Shown: positions 26,773-35,570 of the stretch, in pieces
Position numbering within the stretch: position 1 is the first letter of the stretch
Layout of the letters: each line of letters opens with the position of its first letter
Assembly: GCA_005777235.1 (NCBI GenBank)
Contig: SXND01000084.1
Span: forward strand, 1 to 45,781
Origin: Pseudomonadota bacterium
GTDB taxonomy: Bacteria > Tectomicrobia > Entotheonellia > Entotheonellales > Entotheonellaceae
Reading direction: 5' to 3'
Length of the DNA stretch: 45,781 bases
The notes under the pieces: generated by a model
The model's input: only the letters and a program-made list of their open reading frames with translations
Told to the model about the DNA's origin: nothing
Databases searched by the model: none
Position numbers and translations under genes: made by a program

Positions 26773-27327
26773 CTAGGGCCTCCGCGGCAGCCGCACCTGG
26801 GGAAAACGCGCCGGTTGATGGAAGTCCGGCTGCGGCCCGGGCAGTGGATGATAGCACAGATACTGCGTGCCACTGCTGACATAGGCATTCACCCCGATCA
26901 GCGGCTTGGGCAGCATGCTCCACGGTAGGAGCAGACTCATCCACCATGCCGTGCCGGCGGCGTGGTGCGCCTCAAAGAGCATCTCGGGCACAAAGGCTTC
27001 GTAGCCCTGACGACGCACCCGCGGCGCGGTGAAATCGAGCACCAGGAAATGCCCCCCAGCCCCGAGTTCGACTTCGAGATAGGTCTCTGGTCCCACCAAA
27101 AAACATTCTACTACATCGTATTCCCACAAGTTGGCCACCCGGGTAGAGGGCGGCGCTGTCGGGACACGCGGGGTGACCTGATGCGGCAAGGAGGCGGTGA
27201 GGCGCAGCCCGGCACTCTCGGCACGCAGGGTGACCTCCCCATGCAGACGTGGATCAGCGCAGGGCGTCCCGTCCCAATACGTGACGATGGGGAGGCGTAG
27301 GGTTGTGGGTTGCCAGGGTATGTCCAT
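26773..27327 (-). CDS. DOMON-like / CBM9-like domain protein
   Basis: The 184-residue protein has no signal peptide. Its core, NLWEYDVVECFLVGPETYLE followed by VELGAGGHFLVLDFTAPR, is typical of DOMON-like proteins related to family 9 carbohydrate-binding domains. ATG 27327 is preferred over a longer upstream frame because the alignable region begins at MDIPWQPTTLRLPIV and the longer reading would run back over the MetE-like gene. It begins 16 bases after that gene's stop and abuts the kinase gene. Given the kinase partner, binding of a sugar or haem-like ligand is possible, but the role is unknown. Confidence 0.7.
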   Translation of the reverse strand: MDIPWQPTTLRLPIVTYWDGTPCADPRLHGEVTLRAESAGLRLTASLPHQVTPRVPTAPPSTRVANLWEYDVVECFLVGPETYLEVELGAGGHFLVLDFTAPRVRRQGYEAFVPEMLFEAHHAAGTAWWMSLLLPWSMLPKPLIGVNAYVSSGTQYLCYHPLPGPQPDFHQPARFPQVRLPRRP

Positions 27328-27343
27328 GAGCCGCGGTGTCGCG

Positions 27344-28483
27344 TTACCACAGCGCCTGCGACGCCAGACGGGCGCCTTCGACCATGGATTGCAACTTAGC
27401 CCAGGCAATCTCCGTGGACACCTTACGGCCCCACGCTGAGGTGCCAAAGCCGCAGTCTGTCCCGGCAATGACGCGCTCGCGTCCGACGATTTCCGCGTAG
27501 CGCTGAATGCGCTGCGCCACCAGCTCGGGGTGCTCGATAAAGTTGGTCGTGCTATCCAACACACCGGGAATCAGCACTTTTTCATCTGGTAAGCGCACCT
27601 CCTGCCAGACCTTCCACTCATGGGCATGGCGTGGATTGGCCCCTTCAAACGAGAGGCCCACTGGACGCGCTTTGAGCACCTCGCCCACAATGTCCCGCAG
27701 CGGTACGTCGTAATGATGTGGCCCCTCGTAATTGCCCCAGCACAGGTGCAGCCGCATGCGCTCCGGCGGTAGGCCCTCGAGCGCCGAGTTGAGCACCTCG
27801 ATGTGCAGCGCCACCACGTCCACGAACTGCGCCACCGTCAGATCGGCAAACTGGGTGACGCGGGTCATGGCCAGATCCGGGCAATCGATTTGCAACAGGA
27901 AACCGGCCTGCACAATGGCCTGGTACTCGCGCTGCATCACGGCGGCCAGAGCCCGGAGATAGGCTTCCTCGGAGGCGTAGTGCTCGTTTGGCAGAAAGTT
28001 GGCGATCACCCCCGGCGAGGCCGCGGTCATAAACACTTCTTCGACCTGCTGGGTCGCGGTGGCAGCTTTGAGCGTGTCGATGTCGTGTTGCACTGCATCC
28101 CAGTCCTTCCAGGCAATCGGCCCCGTACAAGCCGGTTGCGGCAGCGCCGTGGAACTGAGATGCGTCGCCACAAAGTCGGGGAAATCGCTCTCCCCCAGGC
28201 GCGGCCGGGCGCGGACCGCCCGCTCGCCCTCAAAGCCGGCCAGGCGCTCTTTGACGTAAGCGGCGTATTGCGAACGGCCCTGCTCGCCGTCATTGACCAC
28301 GTCGAGACCAATGGCCACTTGCCGCTGGACAATATCGGCCACAGCACGGCGCACACTGGTATCGAAGGCGGCCTGATCATAGGCCTGCCGCTCTTCGCGC
28401 TGGTGTAACAGCTCCTGGAGTGACAACGAACGCGGTAGACTGCCGGTATGGGTGGTCAGAATGTGTGAAGTGCTACGTTTCAT
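27344..28483 (-). CDS. Cobalamin-independent methionine synthase-like (MetE C-terminal family) protein
   Basis: This 379-residue protein matches the stand-alone MetE-II family related to the catalytic half of MetE. It starts ILTTHTGSLPRSLSL, continues with VNDGEQGRSQYAAYV, and has the zinc-site histidine and cysteine in RLHLCWGNYEGPH. LSFEGANPRHAHEW follows, and a late AGTDCGFGTSAWGR carries the last zinc cysteine. The residues needed for zinc and thiolate activation are present. Many such short homologues act on other thiols or methyl donors, so true homocysteine methylation is uncertain. The start overlaps the VOC stop in an ATGA junction, indicating translational coupling. Confidence 0.85.
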   Translation of the reverse strand: MKRSTSHILTTHTGSLPRSLSLQELLHQREERQAYDQAAFDTSVRRAVADIVQRQVAIGLDVVNDGEQGRSQYAAYVKERLAGFEGERAVRARPRLGESDFPDFVATHLSSTALPQPACTGPIAWKDWDAVQHDIDTLKAATATQQVEEVFMTAASPGVIANFLPNEHYASEEAYLRALAAVMQREYQAIVQAGFLLQIDCPDLAMTRVTQFADLTVAQFVDVVALHIEVLNSALEGLPPERMRLHLCWGNYEGPHHYDVPLRDIVGEVLKARPVGLSFEGANPRHAHEWKVWQEVRLPDEKVLIPGVLDSTTNFIEHPELVAQRIQRYAEIVGRERVIAGTDCGFGTSAWGRKVSTEIAWAKLQSMVEGARLASQALW

Positions 28484-28881
28484 ACTATATGCTCCTGTAT
28501 GATGCGGAGTTCGACGTGCACGCCATCGGGATCATACACATAGACGGACACCGTGCCATGACGTTGGACCGGACCCCAACCAATGTCCACCTGAGCCTGC
28601 TGTAAGTCCGTCATGAGTTGCTCCATGGAGGGGCTGTCCATAAGCAGGCACAGGTGGTCCATGCCCACGGGCCGGTCTTTATCGGCTGAGACGAAGTCCG
28701 GCCGCGAAAACAGGTCAATTTTTTGTGCCCCGGCCTGCAGGACTGCCGAGCGGCCGCCTTCGGCATTGGGGCCAGCCGTGCGCAGGAGATCGAGACCGAG
28801 GACCTCATGGTAAAAATGCAAGGATTGGTCCATATCGGTGACTTTGAGGGCGAGGTGATCGAGGGCTGTGGGACGGAGCAT
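28480..28881 (-). CDS. VOC family (glyoxalase-like) protein
   Basis: The 133-residue protein is a single VOC unit: LDHLALKVTDMDQSLHFYHE with the first metal histidine, GVMDHLCLLM-like second histidine (VGMDHLCLL), and the glutamate in VHVELRIIQ. It would form a metal-binding dimer, as in glyoxalase I or fosfomycin-resistance proteins. AAGGAGG lies 7 bases before the ATG. It is the first gene of the reverse operon VOC, MetE-like, DOMON-like, kinase. The linkage to a MetE-like enzyme suggests the cluster processes one small thiol or sugar-linked compound, but this is inference. Confidence 0.85.
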   Translation of the reverse strand: MLRPTALDHLALKVTDMDQSLHFYHEVLGLDLLRTAGPNAEGGRSAVLQAGAQKIDLFSRPDFVSADKDRPVGMDHLCLLMDSPSMEQLMTDLQQAQVDIGWGPVQRHGTVSVYVYDPDGVHVELRIIQEHIV

Positions 28882-29123
28882 GCGGCAACCTCCTTAGGCC
28901 CCACCAGGTTGGCGGGGAGAAAGCGCCTGGTCAGCATATCATAGGGGTATGGCGGCGCAGCGGTGCACAGGTGTCACAGTATACGCCACTCGTGCCTCGT
29001 CTGGTAGCTGGGAGCATGTCGTCGCACCAGCGGCGCCCTCAAGACCAGCCACAGGAGCGACATGGCCACGGCAGGCAGGAGACCTGCACGGTGGCAGCCG
29101 TTATGCCGTGCCACGGATTGGGC

Positions 29124-31091
29124 CTACTGGCGCTCCAGCCGATAGCCATGCCCCGCTTCCGTGTGTAAGTAGCGCGGTTGACCGGGCTGCGCCTCAATAC
29201 GCTCCCGTAAGCGCCGAATGGCCGCGTTCAAGCGATTCACCTGACTGGTATCCTCCTCGTCATACCGCGGCTCTTTGAGGGCCTCTTCCATCAGTTGACG
29301 TCGCGTGCAGAGCTGGCCAGCCCGCGTGTACATGTAGTACAGCAGCTCGTAGCTTTGGGCAGGCACTGGCACAGGGACGCCATGCACCAAGACGCGTCGA
29401 TTGGCCGCGTCAATCCGCAGTCCCGCCTCCGCTGGCGCTGCTGGTGCCGCCGCACCCGGCGTGGCGCCCTGGAGGGTATGATACAGCCACGCCGCCGCCA
29501 GCAACACCTGACCATAGCGCGCCAACTCACTGCTGCTCCATGGCCCGGTCGGTTGGCAGGCCAGCAGGCGATGCAGCACCTGGTACAGCAGTCCGTATTG
29601 GTAGGGCACCGGATCGCCGTCGAGCATGGGCCTGGCAAGCCGTCGCACGGTCTGGATGGCGCGCAGGGCTTTGCGCAAGGCAGGGTTGAGATCATGCCCA
29701 TCCAGTTGGTCAAACGCCTGCTCTCCCAGGCAGCGCTCCAGGCTCTGCAAGGCCTGCAGATCGTGGCTCTCCACCCAATCAAAGCGAATCGCCGCTTCCA
29801 GGGCAACGACCGGCCACACCTGCGGCGCCAGCCCGGCATCGGCAAAATCCGTGAGCCAGGTACGCCCTGTGGCATCCGTCAGGATGTTATCGCCGCTGAG
29901 TGTCCCAGGCGTATTGCTCAGCAGCACGGGTTGGGGCAATACGAGGGGCTGCTGGAGCACCAGCAGCGGATTGGGGCCCGACCAGGTATGCCCGCCCAGC
30001 CGGATGTGCCATGTCTGAGTGGCGTACTCGACCACCATACCCAGAGTCGGGAGCTGCTGCGCCAGCGCCTGCACAACGGCAGCGGCGCCATCCATCGTAG
30101 CGCGGGCGGCGTCCCAGCCCAGACGCTCGCGGTACAGGGTATCGAACTGCGGCGGCTCGACGCGCACACGCTTGTCCTGATGCCAGCGCCTGAGCGTGTG
30201 TTGCACGAGATGCTCCAGCGCTGTGTTAAAGACTTTCTCCGGTGCCCGCTGATACACCTCCAGCAGCGACTGCGTGTGTTCCAGGGCCGTATCCGCCAAC
30301 TGATAGGCCTGTGCCGCCAGATGCACCGTTTCAGCCCTGGTGCTCAGCACCGTGCCCGCCCCGTCCATGGCCTTTGGTACGCCATCGGCATAGCGCAGCG
30401 CTTCGCTGGCCATAGCCGCGCTGCTGCCGCACACCACGACAAAGGCCTCGGGCACTGCGCCCTCCTGAAAGGCCAGGACGCGCAGTGCCACCCGTCCGCT
30501 ACGCTTCCACAACAGGCGGTCCAGACGGATGTGAGTCTGGGTATAGAACACGCGGCGCAAGACGTCTGCCAGTTCGTCGGTCCGCTGCTGCAGGCGCGCT
30601 TCCTCCAGCACCGGAGTGATCAGCGTCACCAGGGACAGTAGGGACAGCGGTTGCCGTTCGTCGATGCTGATGCTGAGAGCCAGGTTGAGACGGACATGGT
30701 TGGCAAATGAGGCCGCCACTGTCTGCACCAGCGCCTCCGCACCTTCTTTTTTGTCCAGGTAATCGACTGCTGAGGGTATGCCGGTGCGCACATCGCGTAA
30801 GGCTTCCCGCAATGTGTCAACCGACGGGTGCCCCGTGAGCATAATTTTCGGCACCGCCCGATAGGCGGCGTCCTTGGCGAGGAGCAAACCGCTGAGATCG
30901 TGGTCGTCATCATCATTGGTCAGCCGGATATCCAGAATGGCCAGATGCACGTGACTGTCGTGCAAGTGTTGCCTGGCTTCCTGCACACTGCCCGCTTCCA
31001 AGACCTCGTAGTCGTCCTGGAGATATTCCGCTCGCGTGGAGCGAAACACCGCGTCGTTGTCGGCAAAGAGAATGCGGCCTCGTGCCTTCAT
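29124..31091 (-). CDS. Receiver + kinase-like domain + OmpR-type winged-helix regulator
   Basis: This 655-residue protein has three readable parts. Residues ~1-125 are a receiver domain with ADNDAVF, the phosphoacceptor Asp in LAILDIRL, Thr in IMLTGHPS and Lys in YLDKKEG. Residues ~130-480 contain a kinase/APH-like C-lobe: NTPGTLSGDNIL followed by RTWLTDFADAGLAPQVWPVV and EAAIRFDW. Compared with HGDLHxxNIL...WLIDF, the His and catalytic Asp are gone, so it looks like a pseudokinase, similar to the kinase-like domains reported in ternary conflict systems. Residues ~550-655 are a Trans_reg_C winged helix (RRQLMEEALKEPRYDEEDT to YLHTEAGHGYRLE). GAAGGAG precedes the ATG; the start overlaps the upstream pseudo-receiver gene in an ATGA junction. 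Confidence 0.85.
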   Translation of the reverse strand: MKARGRILFADNDAVFRSTRAEYLQDDYEVLEAGSVQEARQHLHDSHVHLAILDIRLTNDDDDHDLSGLLLAKDAAYRAVPKIMLTGHPSVDTLREALRDVRTGIPSAVDYLDKKEGAEALVQTVAASFANHVRLNLALSISIDERQPLSLLSLVTLITPVLEEARLQQRTDELADVLRRVFYTQTHIRLDRLLWKRSGRVALRVLAFQEGAVPEAFVVVCGSSAAMASEALRYADGVPKAMDGAGTVLSTRAETVHLAAQAYQLADTALEHTQSLLEVYQRAPEKVFNTALEHLVQHTLRRWHQDKRVRVEPPQFDTLYRERLGWDAARATMDGAAAVVQALAQQLPTLGMVVEYATQTWHIRLGGHTWSGPNPLLVLQQPLVLPQPVLLSNTPGTLSGDNILTDATGRTWLTDFADAGLAPQVWPVVALEAAIRFDWVESHDLQALQSLERCLGEQAFDQLDGHDLNPALRKALRAIQTVRRLARPMLDGDPVPYQYGLLYQVLHRLLACQPTGPWSSSELARYGQVLLAAAWLYHTLQGATPGAAAPAAPAEAGLRIDAANRRVLVHGVPVPVPAQSYELLYYMYTRAGQLCTRRQLMEEALKEPRYDEEDTSQVNRLNAAIRRLRERIEAQPGQPRYLHTEAGHGYRLERQ

Positions 31092-31498
31092 GTTGTCTCC
31101 TTCGGTACTTCCCGGGCATGCTGGAGGTGAGAGCCCGGCGTGTGGACAGGTCGTGCCAGTATGGCAACCAGGGCCGCTATGAAGTCACGTGGACGCATGG
31201 ATGTGCTGAGATAATCCGCCGCACCAGCACGCAAGGCCTCCCGTGCCGAGGGCCAGCTCGGTGAGGCGGCGACCACGATGACCTGCGCGGCTGGCGCGTG
31301 CTGCCGCAAGTTGACAATCAACGGTACGTACTCCGGCACCGAGGTGGTATCGATGATGATCAGCACGTAGCGTTGCAGAGTCTGACAACTGCGGGCTGCC
31401 TCCGCAGACATCACCTCCAAAGAACCCAGCGTGGTGAAGGCTGCCTGCAGCCACGTCATATCCCGCCCATCACTAATGACGAGAAAGCTCGTCTGCAC
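31088..31498 (-). CDS. Stand-alone receiver-like (pseudo-receiver) protein
   Basis: The 136-residue product has the alternating strand-helix pattern of CheY-like receivers: SFLVISDGRDMTWLQ, YVLIIIDTTSVPEYV with an aspartate near the phosphoacceptor position, QVIVVAASPSW, and EALRAGAADYLSTSM. The first acidic pair is reduced to one Asp and the conserved Lys before the last helix is Ser, so phosphorylation as in CheY is doubtful. The start is GTG at 31498 with AAGGGGGAG upstream. It is co-transcribed with the pseudokinase regulator (4-base overlap) and lies 119 bases after the histidine kinase gene, with a palindromic repeat between. Confidence 0.75.
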   Translation of the reverse strand: MQTSFLVISDGRDMTWLQAAFTTLGSLEVMSAEAARSCQTLQRYVLIIIDTTSVPEYVPLIVNLRQHAPAAQVIVVAASPSWPSAREALRAGAADYLSTSMRPRDFIAALVAILARPVHTPGSHLQHAREVPKETT

Positions 31499-31515
31499 TC
31501 CGACTCCCCCTTTTT

Positions 31516-31618
31516 AGAGCCTATCCCGGTAGGCCACCACAAGGCTCGCCCCCAAATCCAATGCGCCCGTCCGCGTCGTAGGGGCGACCGGCCGGTCGCC
31601 CCTACTGAGATAGGCTCT
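31516..31618. repeat. Palindromic element between kinase and pseudo-receiver genes (family C)
   Basis: Imperfect 18-bp terminal inverted repeats, AGAGCCTATCCCGGTAGG (31516-31533) and CCTACTGAGATAGGCTCT (31601-31618), enclose a perfect 28-bp palindrome at 31578-31605 with half site GTAGGGGCGACCGG. The last T is shared with the TAA stop of the histidine kinase gene. Part of the core recurs at 25369-25406. It probably forms a strong hairpin in the operon mRNA and may act as an attenuator or a processing site. Confidence 0.75.
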
Positions 31619-34600
31619 TAGCTGATGCACTCAGTGACCAGCGGCAGCCGGATGACCAGTGTGGTACCGTGTGGCCCGGTGTCTCTGATGTCCAGACTGC
31701 CTTCATAGGCTTGCACAATGGTCTGTGCCATCAGCAGCCCCATCCCCATACCAGGCATGCCTGGCAATTTAGCCACAGGCCCGTGCAGCAGCAGCGGCTT
31801 GATGGCTTGAGGAATACCAGACCCGGTGTCCTGCACATGAATTTCTACATAGTTGCCCTGCACGCAGGTGGCGACGGTCAGGCGCTTCGCCACAGACTCC
31901 TCCATAGCGCGCACCGCGTTATCAATGGGAATGGTCAGCGCTTTCTTCAGCCATTCGGGATTGGCTCGTACAAACAGAGAGGCGCCGCAGAGAGACTTTT
32001 TCTGTAATGCCACCTCCTGATACCGCTCTTGTTGCCAGAGTTGGTCGAGACGCTCCCGCACTAAGGCGTTGATAGGCACCAGCGTTACATCCGTACCGGT
32101 CGAGGACAGAGCCGTAATTGGCGTCTCCTGCATGTTCTTCGTCGCCTCAGCAATGGCATCCAGTCGCTTTTCAAGGGCTATAATAGGTTTGCTGGCTCTG
32201 AGATCGCGCCGTGCTAGCCCTACCAAATCGAGAACGGTGCTGGTCTTGATGTTGATGCTATGCAGCGCTGTGGCACTGGCCATGCCCATCCAGGCCAGGG
32301 CCGTGCGGGCCGACACCAGTGCCTGCGTATGTCGTAACTCCGCATCTCGTCCGGCGTTTCGCAGCGCGGTACTGGCATGCATCGCCAACGCTTCCAGCGC
32401 TCTCTGGTCATCTTCATCAAAGGTTTTGAGGTAAAAATATTCGACGTTAATGACCCCAACCACCGCATCGCCAATCTTGATGGGCATGGTAAACTCGGAA
32501 CGAGTACCTCTATGGGCTGGGAGATACTCTTTATCGTCGGTGACGTCTTCGACGAACTGGGCCTCCCTAGTGCGTATCGTTCTCCCAATAATGCCCACAC
32601 CAATATCTTGCACGATCTTCGGTCCCACTCCATCTGGACGCTGCCGCAACATATGTGTCGTCTTGAAATTTTCCTGGGGGTAGGCCGTGCGTAAGTCTGC
32701 TTGTAGTTCCTTGACTAACCAGATACTGGCAAAGCCACTGTGCGGGTCACGCTCGTTGGTCGCATGCCAGGCTTGTTCGGCAATCTGGTCGAGGACCAGA
32801 TCCAGGGCACTATTCACAGCATGGCTGGCTCGTTGTGTGGCTTCGAGCATGGCGCGCTGTTTCTCGGCGCGTGTATGCAGTTGCATATTGCGGAGCGCCA
32901 CCGCGGCTTGCTCGGCAAACAGTCGCAGGTTCGCCACCAGCGCGTCGGTGAATGGCTGCGGCCTGCGGTAGTTGACAAACATTACCCCCACACGTTGCCC
33001 TGCCGCTTGTAAGGGCATGGCGATACACGCTTGGATGCCTTCTGCGCGCGCGAAATCGGAATGCTGAAAGATTGCATCATCCATAATGCGTGCGACGCAG
33101 TATGGATCATCGCGGAAAAGCACATGGAAGAGTCGAGGATTGGCAGCAACATCGGGGCAGGGCCTTAAGCGTTCTGGATGTCGTACTCCAGCGACGGCTG
33201 GCGGATAGGAGAGTTTGCGCGTTTTTTGGTCAAAAGAGTACATAGTGACGGCATCACAGCCGACGGCTTCGAGGATGCCCTGGGCAATCGCCGGCATCAC
33301 ATTCCGATCTTCCTGGGCCGTCACTTTAGCGATGGCTATCGCCGTTTGCTGGTGGTGTTCGGTGATCTCTTGTAAACGTACGAGATTCACCAATGAGGTG
33401 ATCTGTGCGGTCACTGCGCTCAGCAGCGATTGCTGTTCCTGGGTAAAACCATAGCGTGCACCGTAGCGCACTTCGCCCACTTCGAGGAGGCCAACCGTTT
33501 CCCCGACGATCTTGAGCGGGATCAGCAGCAGCTGCTGTATCGGCATTGGCAATTCCAGGACATCAGAAAATCTTTGTAATATCGGTCTTTGATGCTCTTT
33601 ACTGGATGAAAGGACCGTTGGGGTATCTTTGCGCAACACTTTATCCCAGTCGGCCCACTCAACGATCTTGGAACGCGCCTTCATCCCAGGCTTCCAACCC
33701 GGCAGCTGTTCCGCATGTAGACTGCTATACGCCGCTTTGGCTTGTAAAGTCTGCCCGCTTGCATCCATGAGCAAGACGCGGCAGAAGGTATGATCGAACA
33801 ACGTCGGCATCATTTCCGCGAATCGTTGTAGCCCTTCAGTGGGGTTGCCAGCCGTGGAGACGGTCTCGATAGCCTGGAGGAGGAGCGCCTGTTTTCTGAT
33901 CAGGGCAGCGTTTTGAAGCGCTGTGACCACGGTCTCGGCAAAGATGCTCAGACTCCACACATCCTCGTCGAGAAAGCCCACCGTTGGTGTGGCGTAGCCT
34001 TGCTCGTTTTTCTTGTTTTCAATACGCAACAGGCCGATCAGTCGCCCTTCATGCTTGAGTGGTATGGCTAATAGGGAATAGCGTGACCCGGAAGGCAAGT
34101 GGTCGGGGAGCACCCCGTCTGAGTATGGGTTCTCCCAAAGTTCTACCCCGTGGGCCCGAAAGATGACGCCCTGGTCAGCGATGTAGCTGGTGATGCCACC
34201 TCGGTGTTGGCTGCGTATTGCATACTCTTCACCGTGGATGAACTGCCCTCCCTTATCTCCATAGCTGGCCCGGACACTGAGCCAGCCTGGCCGTGTGAGT
34301 AGGAACACTCGGCAGACCTCTGCATCCAGGATCTGCACGGCATGTCTGGCAATCATCTGCATCTGCTCATCCAACGTCGCTGTGCCCAAACTCCCCATAA
34401 TCTCGGTTGTAGCGTGGGAAAGTTTTTCTAAGCGCTGTAATTTTCTTTCGTTTTGTTGGGCAAGTTCCCGATTATGCAGGGCAATGGCCGCATGATCGGC
34501 AAACATCCGCAACAAGCGTATTTCGCTGGCATCGAATATCCTCCCCACCGCATCATTGACATATAAAACCCCGATGATCGCTTCTTGCCATTTCAACCGC

Positions 34601-35367
34601 ACAGCAATCATGGAGCGGGAAGAAGCACTATCGACAAAGCGGGGTATTCTGTCTAGCGATGCGTTGTAATCACGTGCGTGGAGCACATCTGGACTGTCTG
34701 GGAGTAGAAGCTTCCCGGCAATACCTTCGCCTATCTCTACTATTTTTCCAAGACTCTGTCGCCTTTTATAATGGGCAATGATTTCAAGATGTTCCTTATG
34801 TCTCGCCGGATAATACTTGTACAGTCCACCGTTTTGGGCATGGAGTAGTTTGACCGCCTCTTCGACAATCGCCGTGAGTAATTGCTCCTGGTCTGTATAA
34901 GAAGTGATGTTCAGCGCCGTCTTTTGCAGAGCGGTAACCTGCTCGGCCCAGTGGGCGTCGCTCTGCAGCTTTTGATGCCGCGCAGCGTGGCGGATCAGAA
35001 TGGCTAATTCTTTCGGGTCAGCAGGTTGCGGCAGGTAGCGGAATGCCCCCGCTTCTAAGGCAGCATCAAGGTCATAAGGCGAATTTCCCCCGCGCAAGAT
35101 GATGCAGCCAGTCTGTGGGCGATGACTTTTGATGGCTCGCATCAAGTCAATGCCCAAGGGCTTCGGCGGCTCTCCCACAAATAAGGGGATGTCCTCATTG
35201 ATGAGCACGACATCATATGGGGACGGAGCGTAGTCGATAGCTTCCCATACCTGCTCGTAGCTGGTCAAAGTCTCCACCGTGTAGACGTAGTCGTTGCGAA
35301 GGAAAGTAGCTAACTGCTCGTCTGGCTGCGGTCGCACTACAAGTACTCGTAGTCCCTGCATATCCAT
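31618..35367 (-). CDS. Pseudo-receiver/multi-GAF sensor histidine kinase
   Basis: This 1249-residue protein begins with a receiver fold (~1-135) whose active site is lost: LVVRPQPDE replaces the acidic pair, VVLINEDIP has Asn for the phosphoacceptor Asp, and YLPQPADP lacks the Lys. About five GAF domains follow (~150-1015), each ending in the usual VGVINVEY- or IGLLRIEN-type strand and a helix entering the next. The C-terminus is a kinase core: a DHp helix with His in TALHSINIK, then an ATPase with N box IPIDNAVRAME, G1 box VQDTGSGIP and G2 box GMGMGLLMAQ. No transmembrane segment is seen, so it senses cytoplasmic signals. GGAGGAG precedes the start. It is the first gene of the reverse operon feeding the two receiver proteins. 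Confidence 0.9.
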   Translation of the reverse strand: MDMQGLRVLVVRPQPDEQLATFLRNDYVYTVETLTSYEQVWEAIDYAPSPYDVVLINEDIPLFVGEPPKPLGIDLMRAIKSHRPQTGCIILRGGNSPYDLDAALEAGAFRYLPQPADPKELAILIRHAARHQKLQSDAHWAEQVTALQKTALNITSYTDQEQLLTAIVEEAVKLLHAQNGGLYKYYPARHKEHLEIIAHYKRRQSLGKIVEIGEGIAGKLLLPDSPDVLHARDYNASLDRIPRFVDSASSRSMIAVRLKWQEAIIGVLYVNDAVGRIFDASEIRLLRMFADHAAIALHNRELAQQNERKLQRLEKLSHATTEIMGSLGTATLDEQMQMIARHAVQILDAEVCRVFLLTRPGWLSVRASYGDKGGQFIHGEEYAIRSQHRGGITSYIADQGVIFRAHGVELWENPYSDGVLPDHLPSGSRYSLLAIPLKHEGRLIGLLRIENKKNEQGYATPTVGFLDEDVWSLSIFAETVVTALQNAALIRKQALLLQAIETVSTAGNPTEGLQRFAEMMPTLFDHTFCRVLLMDASGQTLQAKAAYSSLHAEQLPGWKPGMKARSKIVEWADWDKVLRKDTPTVLSSSKEHQRPILQRFSDVLELPMPIQQLLLIPLKIVGETVGLLEVGEVRYGARYGFTQEQQSLLSAVTAQITSLVNLVRLQEITEHHQQTAIAIAKVTAQEDRNVMPAIAQGILEAVGCDAVTMYSFDQKTRKLSYPPAVAGVRHPERLRPCPDVAANPRLFHVLFRDDPYCVARIMDDAIFQHSDFARAEGIQACIAMPLQAAGQRVGVMFVNYRRPQPFTDALVANLRLFAEQAAVALRNMQLHTRAEKQRAMLEATQRASHAVNSALDLVLDQIAEQAWHATNERDPHSGFASIWLVKELQADLRTAYPQENFKTTHMLRQRPDGVGPKIVQDIGVGIIGRTIRTREAQFVEDVTDDKEYLPAHRGTRSEFTMPIKIGDAVVGVINVEYFYLKTFDEDDQRALEALAMHASTALRNAGRDAELRHTQALVSARTALAWMGMASATALHSINIKTSTVLDLVGLARRDLRASKPIIALEKRLDAIAEATKNMQETPITALSSTGTDVTLVPINALVRERLDQLWQQERYQEVALQKKSLCGASLFVRANPEWLKKALTIPIDNAVRAMEESVAKRLTVATCVQGNYVEIHVQDTGSGIPQAIKPLLLHGPVAKLPGMPGMGMGLLMAQTIVQAYEGSLDIRDTGPHGTTLVIRLPLVTECIS

Positions 35368-35570
35368 AGCTCCTCCACATTACGTGCGAGACGTGAGTCG
35401 TATTGTATCTCTCACAGATCCGTGAACTTCATCCTAGCACGTAGCGTAGGATTGCAGTGTAACACTTGCCTGATATTTCTCTTACGCTCTTGCCATCCCC
35501 CTTGGTCAAGGCCAAAAAGCCAGTAAAACCAGGGAGAGCCAAGGAAATTTCTATTCCATCCAGGGAGCAG
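35368..35570. other. Divergent promoter region of the signalling island
   Basis: The two arms of the island diverge here. It must hold promoters for both the kinase operon and the rightward genes. I see no convincing -35/-10 pair or operator. A TTG-initiated extension of the next gene back to 35466 is possible but has no SD. Confidence 0.4.

Noticed and set aside
29295..30641. Plus-strand open frame of about 450 codons
   Set aside because: Antisense to the receiver-pseudokinase regulator, which has clear domains in its own frame.
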